Source: Ornithodoros turicata (lineage: Eukaryota; Arthropoda; Arachnida; Ixodida; Argasidae). From it: a stretch of DNA of 64,000 bases. The position numbers were made by a program, and so were the translations under genes. Position 1 is the first letter of the stretch. The number at the start of each line of letters is the position of its first letter. The notes under the pieces are model-generated. The model was not told the origin of the DNA and ran no database searches. It saw only the letters and a list, made by a program, of their open reading frames with translations. The stretch covers positions 86,800,668-86,864,667 of the forward strand of contig NC_088203.1 of assembly GCF_037126465.1 (NCBI RefSeq), in the 5' to 3' direction. This document shows positions 24,388 to 34,482 of the stretch, in pieces.

Positions 24388-24640
24388 GTTAACGTTTGCT
24401 CATTTTGCTCACCTGGGCGTTCTCTAACGTGCGCCGAAATCCCAGCACACGTCTCACCGTGCTCAACGTCCCTCCGTGAAGACGGGGAGGACGGCGCCAG
24501 CAACTTGATGGCAGGGTACAAGTTGCATGCAGGGTACAAGAGAATTAAGTTGCTGGCGTCCTCGGCTCGGTTCGAACCTGCAACCATGGGATCAACAGCC
24601 GGGCACGTTACCAACTGATCCACCGAGGCCGGCTCACTCG
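24388..24640 (-). mobile_element. tRNA-derived SINE
   Basis: Read on the minus strand from about 24636, the head resembles a tRNA. It has an A-box-like TGGATCAGTTGG, an Asn-like 'cggctgttgatcc' loop region and a perfect B box GGTTCGAACC at 24569-24578. A non-tRNA body follows with a duplicated 'gtaccctgc' phrase. Not a working tRNA: the acceptor stem does not close. Confidence 0.75.
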
Positions 24641-25135
24641 CGCTCGCTCAGTGCGCTCAAAGCAAACGCAGAGCCGAGCGAGGAGTGAGCAACCGGAGAA
24701 CTGTGGTGAGCAATTACCAAAACCTTCGAATATAGCGTTATGCAGACAAGTCGTAAAGGACCACTATGTGGATCCCTCTCCCACTATCATCTTAACCATC
24801 ACATAGCCTTTCCCGATATCCTGAACAGTTGCAATGGCAACGTAAGACCATCGGCAAAGCGCCAAAGAGCCTAAACAGCTGGTACACTGAAGAACGTGGC
24901 ATTCTCGACGAGTATCTCCGACCTGCTCACGTGGAAAAACTCACTCACGAGCGTGCTCACACGTGCTCAATGAGGCGAATGAGGTGGCCATGATCGAGCA
25001 AACGAGGAGACGTGCAGGAAGAGGACGTGGGCGAGCAAACGGAGAGCAGAGCAGGAAGCGACTGAACGAACGTAAGTGAGCAAACTAAGGACTGAGCGGA
25101 AGATGAGGCACCATGAGTGAGAGGGAGCCCCATGT
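24640..25135. repeat. GAGCAAACG / GTGAGCA motif-rich region
   Basis: Many imperfect copies of 'gtgagcaa', 'gagcaaacg' and the complement 'cgtgctcac' are scattered here and also at 24397-24416. This may be the body of a MITE with internally repeated motifs. No ends found. Confidence 0.35.
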
Positions 25136-25241
25136 GTCGAACTGTGCGTTGTTATTGTTGTTGGTGGTGGTGATGTGGGACCTCTGCGTGACACCAACAC
25201 ACAAATAAATATATTGTTATTATATAATACAAAAAATATAT

Positions 25242-25863
25242 TGTTACGCCGACCAAGGCACTCACAGAACTCCCGTGCCCGAATAAAAACATTCCTCGTG
25301 TCACCGTTCACCTGGGTGTCTTCCTGCTCTGTTGCTTAACATTTAGTGCAGGTGCGGAGATATACGACAATGACATATTGACACCCTTCCCGCCACATCC
25401 AGGCAACGGCGGTGATGCTTTGGCCACCCACGCCCCAACCCTAATGAATCGACGAAGAAGAGATCGGATAAGACAACGAGAGATGACGGCGACGTTACAG
25501 ACGCCTACGACAATGCAGAAAATTCTTCAGCTCCGCCGACTAGACGACGCCCTCAGCTTCGCCGTCAACTGCAAGTGCCGTTTAGAGACGGTCTCTGCAC
25601 CAGTGATAAGGCCCAGGTCCCCGCTCCAGTGCGACAGAGCAGTGAACACCAGCTTCATTTTACACGTCCATCTCACATGCCATCTTCACTGTCACGTCGA
25701 CATCAGCACCTTTCATCTGTAAGCTCCCCTGACCAGGATGTCAGGCCTCGGGAGGGGAGTGACTGTGAATACAACAAAGGCACGGGCGTAATGCCCGTGC
25801 CCGAATAAACGCATTCCTCGTCTCCTTGTTCACCTGGGTGTCTCGCTGTTCTGCTGCTTCACA
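25242..25863 (+). mobile_element. miniature LTR retrotransposon (TRIM-like)
   Basis: Two 100-bp direct repeats, 25242-25341 and 25764-25863, each begin TG and end CA. They share an AATAAA-containing core ('cccgtgcccgaataaa') and 'cacctgggtgtct'. Overall they are roughly three-quarters identical. A decayed primer-site-like 'ttTAGTGCAGGTGCGG' follows the left repeat and a purine tract 'gggaggggagtga' precedes the right one. The 422-bp interior has one open frame without a recognisable enzyme. The purine tract resembles that of the element at 33552-34478. No target duplication seen. Confidence 0.7.
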
Positions 25864-25979
25864 AAAATATCAGTAAAATCAAATCAATAAAACAACAAAA
25901 CCAACGAAAACGCAGACTTGCTCTGCTGTACGCTACTCTAACACCTTGCTCTATTAATACCTAAGTATTACGCTACTTG

Positions 25980-26085
25980 TGACTAGGGTTCGGATCCCGA
26001 AATCCCGTGATTTCAGCATAATTTCATGTCTCGAAATCCCGGGATTTCGCGAGGCCAAGTCCCGGGATTTCGAGATTATAAATTT
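25980..26085. repeat. CGAAATCCCGGGATTTCG palindromic cluster
   Basis: Four or more copies of 'cgaaatcccg(g/t)gattt' in about 100 bp, each itself near-palindromic. A related diverged set lies at 30285-30385 ('gtcccgggatttc', 'gggattccgggatt'). Confidence 0.6.
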
Positions 26086-26299
26086 CAGCTTTTTCGACAA
26101 CAAATATTCGGTGGTACGAGTGAAAGGGAAAGAACGGTGTCCAATCGAATTTTTGTTTCAAGCGTCCCTTCCCCGAAAAATATCATTTGCAATCCGAAAC
26201 CGAACCAACATTGTCGTCCGCGACACATTACAACGACGTTAGCTGCTGACTCATGTGAACTACGCAAGCCATAGCGGAGAACAGCCCTCAAGTATCCTA

Positions 26300-28100
26300 A
26301 AACTCCCATGAAATCAGAACGAATCTTCCAATCCTATACAACAAGAATTATAGCAGAATCTCTCTATCTCTCTCTCTCCAGAATCTCTCTTTTTGTTCTT
26401 TTGATCCTCACAAATACTTATATTTGAAACGTCAATATATATTATATTTTAAAGTAAAAAGACAAAATGGAGACAGCCTTTTCAGAAAATTATAGACTCG
26501 GCTGCTGCAGACTACAGCACAACAGTCACAGTGGATGGATAAAAGGCAAGACGAGCAAACCGCATTATTCCATGTATTCACACAAGTGACATTCCCCAGA
26601 ATACTCCAGCGGATGATGCGAAATACGTTATTGATTTTAGCGGTTGCGTAAGTAGAATTGCTGTACGTCATAAGTATATATCTTCTCGTGCACTACTAAC
26701 TGCGGGAAATATAGTGGGGCGCAGCCAGACGATATTCCGTAGCAGACGACAAGAAGAGACGCATTTCATTGCGGCATTTTAGTTGACATTCCGGCACGGT
26801 GCGAATGCTCAATGTAATACGCAGGTTTTGCCCTGTGAGCAGTTTTTTTTTTTTGCGTTTTTTTTCTCAGCTGGAATGTTCGTGCGGGTGTTTCATACTA
26901 TTTCAATTCTATTGCATACAATTTTCATTTCATACTACAAATTTCATACAATTTCATACTATTGCTCGTAAGGCTTCGAATGGATTCAAAGAGCTGTCTC
27001 GTATAGAATGCATAGAGGATGAAAACTGGTCGGCGCATTCTAGGAACGCCTCCTGCTTTCTCGGCGATATCACGCGGTACTCGTTTCCTCTTCTTCATTT
27101 TCTAACATTTTCTGCCGTCACTCGTTCACGTCGCCTAGCAACGCACTGTAGTAGCTATTTGTCCACATAAAATTACTACGGGATATCAGCCCATTTAAGG
27201 AGTTATGTCGTTTATACAGCTTATACGGAGTATGTTCTTGCATAACATCCACCTTCCAAAATTAAGAAAGAGACAGAGACATACTCAGACAGCCCGCGCG
27301 TCTGCGTCCCCGCAAGTGTCCTGACAATGGGACTATGCACATTCACTGCTGGGGTCATTTCCTACCCGAGAGACTCAGTGGCGGTCCCAAGGGGGAGAGG
27401 CGTTTGGTCGGTCCCCCCCCCCCCCCAAAAAAGCATAGCAAGGTTCAGTTTTTGTCTCTTTCCCTGTGACACTCACAAGGGGAGCAAAGAGGGCGCACCC
27501 CCAAACTTGTTACTCATAAGACTTAAAAGACAGAAAATAGCAGATATTAGATATAACAGATAAGACAGAAAAGGTTTAGCGACTGGCTAAAGGCTCGCAG
27601 ACGTCGCCCCCCCCCCCCCCCCCCAAAGTACTTTCCCTGGAGAGACTCCGATGTCTTCACTGACGCTGTATTGTATATTTGTTAATTATTGTAGACGCGC
27701 GTAATGTGAACAAGATTAAAAGTAAATCCGATGATTAAAAAATCCATTCTGACTTCATTTAATTTCCCGGCAACCCAAGCTTCTGTTGTCTTGAGAGAGA
27801 ACATTTTCTACGCGCCTGCACTGCCTCGTCAACAGTAAGCTGGCGTCTCTTTTCTGTTCTGGTACCCTTCCAAAGTGTTTCCGGGCAGATGGCGGGTTCA
27901 TGTCACAATTCGTTTCCGGCTTTCCTGTGGCGTTCTGCTCAGGCGACCGAATGCTACTATAAGAGGAGTGTTGCAGATGACAAGCACCCAAACAAAAACA
28001 GAAACAACAATTAAATTAGGAATACTGGTATCATGTGTGATGTTTTCCCCGCTTAGGTTGCAGGACCTTATTGCAATGCATGTCCGTTAATAAGGCTTGA
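26300..28100. other. no gene recognised; C-runs
   Basis: Only short frames. Contains a (TC)n tract at about 26352-26395 and long C-runs at about 27414-27427 and 27607-27624, which are possible assembly trouble spots. Confidence 0.4.
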
Positions 28101-28104
28101 TAAG

Positions 28105-28465
28105 TTTAGCGTGACACACACACGAGAAGGTGGCCGCTTAGAAGTTCGTCCAGTAGGCTTCTGGCTGTCAGAAAAGCCATAACCGATGGAAAAGCCCATG
28201 TCCGGGATTGTATGGTCCAAGTTCCAAGAATACTGGATATGCTGAACGGCCTGATGTCGATGGCTTCTAGATGACGCATATGGTACATTTTCCCTTCGTG
28301 TAGCCTCGGCAGGTCATGAGGACGTGCTCAATGATGGCTGGGACAGCGCAGGTTGTGCACAACATTGTGTAGCTGAGGCGCAACTTGTAGCAAAGAAAAA
28401 GGCAAAGGCGACGTTCGCTAACAGTCGAAGCACGAGGGTCATGAAATGACGAGAAAGTCTGCTTC
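28105..28465 (-). pseudogene. I-clade LINE 3' coding fragment (RNase H C-terminal region)
   Basis: A minus-strand frame ends ...ILGTWTIQSRTWAFPSVMAFLTARSLLDEL and a stop, the same C-terminal motif as ILGPW...LMKFLQTTGLIDSL of the LINE at 17.6 kb. Upstream, in another frame, are a LLANVAFAFFFATSCAS-like segment and a cysteine-containing stretch that match the same region in degraded form. Truncated and frameshifted. Confidence 0.7.
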
Positions 28466-28469
28466 GCAT

Positions 28470-30280
28470 GTTAAAGGATAGGATGGATGAATATAGAAAA
28501 GGAAAAAAAATGGAGACGCAGTTGGCGTCAGTGCGTCCAGCTGCTCCAAAACGATTGGTATGTGTTAGCTTAGCACTGAACGCTTACCACTGAGCGTCAA
28601 GAAGCTCGTCTTAAAACATGGAGGAAGGATAGTGGATAGATGGTTAAAGGTTAGTGTGTGGCTCACTGTGTGCTTTTGGCAAAGTGTGGGACGGATACGC
28701 ACGAAACGAAGATGTGATAAGGCAACCACCACATGGACAGGATAGCAGGCGTGACAACAGTACCAATTCTTTCTAAAAAACCAACCAAAACCTGCTACCA
28801 TTGATGATGACAATATTCAGCAATTTGAAAGGGAAATCTTGTTCGGCGCCTCGAAGAAACGGCTGTCTATTCCAGGCCCACCTTGTTCAAGTATCAGATA
28901 AAACTTTCCGATGACAAAGGGCGGGATAATTGGTTTCAAGATTGTGTTTCACTCTCCTCCTCTTCTTCTTATCGTATTGATCGCGGTCACGCATACTTTA
29001 CCTTCTACGGAAGGAAAAAACGACAAAATGATAGACTAATCTGGTTGTTTCACCGCTTTACGCTGAACCAAAAAAAAGAAAGGAAAGAAAAACTAACCGC
29101 GTATTATTACCACAAAAGCAAAAATGGAAACATGGGGGCGCAACTGAAAAAAAAAAATAACTAAAAAAAGTCACAAAAGCAAATTCCCACACTTTTGTTT
29201 TGCTTACTTTTCATCCCGTTAAATTGCATTAGTCCTCCCCCGGAGTACTTGAAGCGTTATTCTCAGATCATAATCAGCATATTTATTAGCGGTGGCTGAA
29301 ACTGAGCCGATGTCCGTTAGCTAATGAAGCTAATTAACGAAGCCGGACTACAACGACGACCGCGGAGAAACTTGGTCCACAAAGAAAGGTACTCTTGTAG
29401 ATTCTTCGCACAAAAACCCATGCACTGCGCTTCGTACAATCTAGCCATTGTTATTTCCTCATTTTTCTTCTCTGCCTGTTTCAAAATCCGCCCGCTTGTC
29501 TCTGAATCTCCTTACATCCCGTTCATCATAAAAAAGGTAAGGGAAGCAAAACCTCGGTGTCTGTTCTTGACAACCTATAAATAACCGCTATGACGCTGTA
29601 TCCGAAGGAATACAAAAATTGACTTCCTAATTGAACAGGCAACATAGTGTTGTTGGACGATATGCTTTGCAGAAGAAGCTCCTCCGACGGGGAGGGGGAG
29701 GGAAAAGAATGATGCATGCACGTGCCAGAGCCGTGCGGCTTTCGCCGTCCTAATAAAATGCTCACCTCATAAACGAGCAGCTCGTTTTTTCGACAGAAAA
29801 TGGCGTGTTTTACGACTTTCGAAAAAAAAATGGTGGCAATGACTAGTTCATATGACGTAAACAGTATCATTTATGGACGGCACAAACGACGTCCCATTCG
29901 CGCATTTTACGCGCTCCCGTCCAAACGACTTTCACTATTTCCGATGCTGTAGAGGAAGGGAAATAAATAACACATAATAAGACGGGGTTGTCCGAGTAGA
30001 ACTAAAGCACGACTGTTCACATGGTGATGACATCCTCTACGTGATATGGGTTTTTGCGCCACCACCGTAAAATGTGAAATGAACACGACCGCTAGTGACA
30101 GAAACTCGTCTTTGAAACATGCGAAAGAGGTCTTTCGGTTATGCTGGTCAAATGGGCCCAAGCAAAATGCATTCAAACATAATGTATAAGGGATCCGGTA
30201 GCGGAAGACACCGAATGTGCGCTCAGATAATTGAACCGCTTTGTTATGCTTCTGGTAACGTTTCTCTGTGCGGTTAGAAG
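28470..30280. other. no gene recognised
   Basis: A+T-rich with several A-runs. Short frames only, and no domain or clear repeat. Confidence 0.4.
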
Positions 30281-30284
30281 TAGT

Positions 30285-30385
30285 AGCGCTGGGAATTACG
30301 GGTCTTGTTTTAGTCCCGGGATTTCTGGTTCTTACTCGACGAATCATGCGACGGGATTCCGGGATTGAGGTAAAACCGACTCAGC
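30285..30385. repeat. CCCGGGATTTC repeat, second locus
   Basis: 'agtcccgggatttctgg' and 'gacgggattccgggattgag', related to the cluster at 25980-26085. Confidence 0.45.
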
Positions 30386-30944
30386 GCGCGCATAGACACC
30401 CTTAGAGTAGAGGTGACCGGGAAGTGTTGTCACATTTTTTACTTGTGGTTTACTTCTTCTACTGATTTTACTTCTAATCGGTGTTCTTCGGGCTCATGAA
30501 AGCGATGCCAGATTTTAGTGCGATTTTTTTACTCGACAGCGCACATATTAAACAAAACACACTCCGCGGGGAGGTCGTCATGTGTGGCAATACGCCTCCC
30601 TAGCAGGGTAGGTGGCGGGGCAGAGGCTTGAGAGGCAACCGAGGACAAAGAATCATTCAAACTGTTCAAAACATATTTCAAACGCACGCCAGAAACTAAA
30701 TAAACTCGTAACTATTTCACGGTTCCGTTTCGCGACTTCGTCAGCAGTAGGTTTGTGGAATTCCCCGTGAGTCGTGAAATCCTTCTTAAATTCTTCTTAA
30801 AGAAAATCCGAAGATTTCAGGACGTCATAAAAATCATCCGGGACAGCGCCGCGTCGTTCCTTGCTTGATGTGTTCGGGGACAACAAAACTAGACTCAAAC
30901 CCAAATGCTGCCGTCGATCCATCGGTGAAAATAGCTGTCCTACT

Positions 30945-31935
30945 TTAGTTATTCTCCCTCATCGATAGACAATACTGTCCCCGCGCTGCAGATGCCAGAG
31001 CTGAATTTCGGTGCACACCGGGCATAGTCATAAAAATTGTAGGTATAGCATAAATGTCCAAGGGGGATGGTATGGGCCGTTTGTTCAGACCCCGTTCTGA
31101 GGCGCTTCCCTTGACATAGGCATACCATGAGGCTTTTGGCCAAGATGGTTTGCAGCATCTTCTCAGACGAGTCGCATATCCCATGCAGTACGGGTAGATG
31201 GTAGGCCAGCATATCTGCTTTATTAGCGGTCTGTGTATGGAGAGTACAGGGACCTCGTCGGCATTCCCCAGCGTTATACCACACATAATGTTGATTCGTG
31301 CATCGGCTGTAGCACATGAAAGTTGAGCATCAATAACTATACACAAGAACCGGTGATAGGACACCCTCTCTATAGCCTGGTCATTAGGTTTCAGTTGAAT
31401 TTCAGTTGCCTTTTCTCTTTCTTTTTTTCGAGTGAAAGGAAGAAAAAAAGTCTTCTCGGCGAATACATCCATGCCTCTTTCGGTTAAAAAGGTAACAGTA
31501 CATCTAATGCATTCTGGAGGCGCTGCTGCAACGCCGGTAAATGTACTCCTGAAGACCGTATACCATCGACGTACATGCTAATGTGCACATTTCAGTGCAG
31601 ACAATGTGGCAAACTTGCCATAACCACGCGAAAAAGCCTGGGGCTCAGGACGTCGCCCTAAGGCACTTCACTTCAGAGATCAGGTCGTGATGATCGCTAT
31701 CGTCAGTGTGCAGATACACTGTTCTGCCGTTGATGTAGTCTGCAATCCAACGGAGGGGAACGTGGATCTTTCGGCTGTCCAGTGCATGTATGCCGTGGCT
31801 GTGGCTGACCATGTCATACGCTCGTTTGATATCTAAAAAGGCAGCCGCAGTAATACGATGATAAGCACGTTCATGTTCCACAAGCGTCACCAATACTCCG
31901 TCCATAGCAGTTTCGCCCATACGGAAGCCTGACAT
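30945..31935 (-). pseudogene. I-clade LINE, reverse-transcriptase palm and thumb (decayed)
   Basis: The frame 31935-31645 reads SGFRMGETAMDGVLVTLVEH, AAAFLDIKRAYDMVSHSH, PLRWIADYINGRTVYLHTDDSD: reverse-transcriptase blocks including the first catalytic Asp (FLDIKRAYD). The frame 31472-30945 reads IQLKPNDQAIERVSYHRFLCIVIDAQLS, the region after the YADD box. The VPQGSVLSP and YADD segments between them are damaged. It belongs with the endonuclease at 32777-33060, and a foreign repeat at 31980-32440 separates the two. Inactive. Confidence 0.78.
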
Positions 31936-31979
31936 ACATTCTAGAAGCAGTATTTATCTCTTTAGTACCCAGAAAATGT

Positions 31980-32440
31980 TACTCTATCCTGCCAACAGAT
32001 CAGCGTTTATTCCAATCCGCTTGATCGCTAAAAAAACACGTGGCCCTCCAAAGCGAGCGCCCTTTCCCTCTTTCTGCGCTCGAGAAGAGCGTAGTTGAGG
32101 TTTCATATCACTTGTATATGAAAGTTTGGCGATTTATACCTCAAAGTACCTGTTCGTTTCATGATTTTTTAGAAAGAGGGTGGATTCAAATAATGGTCGT
32201 CTCCAATTCTACTGTCTGACATTTTCACAAAAACATCTAACTGAAAGTAGATTAATGAATTTTAGGTAATTAGTCGTTCAGTATTTACATGCACGTTCCC
32301 ACAAGACGTCCGCCTGGTCGCGCAACCCGCCCCCCAAAATGGCATCAGTGCTGCTCTCGCAGCTTTTCTAAAAAATAAAAGTAAAAAATCTGTTTAAAAA
32401 AACGGATAAAAAAACACCGTGTATATTTGCTTGTTGTGTA
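31980..32440. repeat. interspersed repeat, copy 2, nested in LINE
   Basis: Shares ordered blocks with 3600-4437 ('cacgtggccctcc', 'attaatgaattttaggtaattagt', 'gacgtccgcctggtcg', 'aaaaaacaccgtgtat') and splits the LINE between its endonuclease and reverse transcriptase. Confidence 0.55.
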
Positions 32441-32776
32441 TTAATGCCTTAGCTGTGTTTGAGACTTGTGTACGTGTGCGTCCCTTTTTGTTCTCTAGTC
32501 GCGTGAGTTTTCGTCATGGATATATGCCACCATATGCTTCTAATTACGGCGGTCGCCATGCAAGCTACGGTTCCACTTGAGAATGCATAGAACGGGCAGC
32601 GCGGTATCTCGTCGGATACTTCCAAGACCGCCACTGGCGGCGTTGTCGCGACGGAGCAGCGCCCCCCTTTAGGTGTTGCGCGGTCCCTATAGCCGAGAAA
32701 GACTGCGTAGTCGAATTTATGTACGTTGGCATCCCTGTGTTCAGTAGCCAAATATGTCGCTAGTGTAGAATTCGCT

Positions 32777-33060
32777 CTAGTATTTTCCCACGGTTATCGG
32801 ATTATCTATTAACCCTCCCCCCCTCCCCATGATGCTGCGAGCATTGGAATCTCCGAGCAAAAGTAAAGGTGCTGGAAGTTGGTAGAGTAGGTCCTCTAAT
32901 TGTTTCCTTTCCGCTGGATGAGATGGTGGAAAGTATAGACAGCAAACTGTCATTACCCGATCAGCACAAACGTGCACGACCACTACTTCAATGTTTGTTC
33001 TCACTAACACCTCTTTCGCAGGAATGACTTTTGATGTAAGAGCTGCAACGCCACCCGATG
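32777..33060 (-). pseudogene. I-clade LINE endonuclease fragment
   Basis: The frame reads VLVRTNIEVVVVHVCADRVMTVCCLYFPPSHPAERKQLEDLLYQLPAPLLLLGDSNA: the central endonuclease strand, the YFPPS motif and the GDxNA motif. An upstream in-frame piece, GVAALTSKVIPA, extends it to about 33060. The catalytic DH end is not seen. It pairs with the reverse-transcriptase pieces at 30945-31935. Confidence 0.8.
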
Positions 33061-33551
33061 CACATGTCTCATGCCAAGTGGTGTAGATTTCTCTTTTACA
33101 GAATCTGCAGACGAAAGGACTATGTATTTGTCGACGAAGTTTTTAGCAGTAACATTGGGCGCGTTAAGTGGCTGCTCCGGAGCGCGAGTGTTTGGCACTC
33201 CTGCCGTTAAGTGGTTACGCTCGTTCTCAGAGTATCGTACGCGAGCGCACTCTTCGCACCCTTGCTTTTGGGGTGTGCACGAAAAAGGGGTATCGTGCTC
33301 CGTCACGTGACCTCTTCCCTCCTCTCCACGTAAGCGAAGGTAGAAAACGCAGGACCTGGGGCTCAATCTTGATGTGCACATAGCGATCGTTATAGCTATT
33401 TTTCAAAATTTGCGCGCTCATTCCGTCACGCGCATTGGCCGTCAACCGGGGAGCACGAGCGTTTAGCAAGCGTTACGGGATAGCGAAAAGTTCAAGATCT
33501 AGCCCCTGGGGCGGCAGCAGAGCAGAGAGAGTAGAAAAAAGAGAAAGGAAG

Positions 33552-33722
33552 TGTGGCGGCCCGTGGACGACGATGACGACGTGCCTCTGCTGCCACGCGC
33601 TACGGCGCTGGCACGGCAGTTCTACTGGCACCGTCCTAGCGTGAGGCCACGCACACCTGCCCGCTGGGACATTCCATCATCGCCGGTCAGGACTCATGTA
33701 GGGGAACACCACCTCCTCTACA
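33552..33722 (+). repeat. 5' LTR of TRIM-like element
   Basis: Begins tgtggcggcccgtgg and ends ctcctctaca. Matches 34307-34478 along its length. Confidence 0.85.
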
Positions 33723-34306
33723 TTTGGTGACCCGAACAACGAACACCATGTTCGGCGTAATTCGGCCATGCAACATCCTAAATTTTTCGGCAAACCAGCA
33801 GCGAACCACCCTCCAGCAGGCAAGGCGCATCGGGACCACTGTTCCACCGGGGACCCGCAGGGAGACCACAGTAAGCTGACTTTCTGGCCTCCACCTGCTT
33901 CATGATGGTCCTCCCCGGCACTTCTCTGGCGGCAACTGGCATTCACGCTGTCGTTGAGTGTGCGACAGTACCGCGACTGGTACAACTCAATCACTCAGCA
34001 ACAATCAACGCTCGGCAACAATCTCTCAGCAAGCACTCAGCGCAGTCAACAAGGGCTCAACGCACTCAGCAGACAATCAGCAACCACTCAAGCACCCAAC
34101 TACTCAACCAATCGGCCTCATCACTGGAACCCGCCCGGATCGCAGCACTCTTGTTCCCGCCATCCCGCTGCTGCTGCATCAACAGCCACAAGCACAAGCC
34201 GTACGCCCAGCCGTCCAACATCGACGAGCCGTCATCATTCTCCTCTTCGTGGTATCGACGCGAACCGCAACCGCATGCACCGCTCCGCGTCTGAGGGGGG
34301 GAGTGA

Positions 34307-34478
34307 TGTGGCGGCCCGTGGACGACGATGACGACGTGCCTCTGCTGCCACGCGCTACGGCGCTGGCACGGCAGTTCTACCAGCACCGTCCTAGCGTGAG
34401 GCCACGCACACCTGCCCGCTGGGACATTCCATCATCGCCGGTCAGGACTCATGTAGAGGAAGACCATCGTCCTCTACA
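34307..34478 (+). repeat. 3' LTR of TRIM-like element
   Basis: Begins tgtggcggcccgtgg and ends cgtcctctaca. The GAAG target copy follows. Confidence 0.85.
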
Positions 34479-34482
34479 GAAG

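Larger units (their letters stand above)
33552..34478 (+). mobile_element. TRIM-like internally deleted LTR retrotransposon
   Basis: LTRs at 33552-33722 (171 bp) and 34307-34478 (172 bp) begin TG, end CA and are highly similar, with a few differences such as tgg/cag near 33629/34381. The left one is followed by 'ttTGGTGACCCGAAC', a primer site that resembles a tRNA-Trp 3' end. A G-rich purine tract 'gagggggggagtga' precedes the right one. GAAG flanks both sides (33548-33551, 34479-34482). The 584-bp interior has no enzyme, only a short gag-like start (KLTFWPPP) and a CAA/CTCA-rich stretch. It could move only with help from other elements. Confidence 0.85.

Noticed and set aside
24569..24636. 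Genuine tRNA gene
   Set aside because: A and B boxes are present, but the acceptor and anticodon stems do not close and a SINE body follows.
26783..27170. Phenylalanine-rich frame as a membrane protein
   Set aside because: It comes from a T-rich, 'tttcatac' repetitive stretch. Low complexity explains it.
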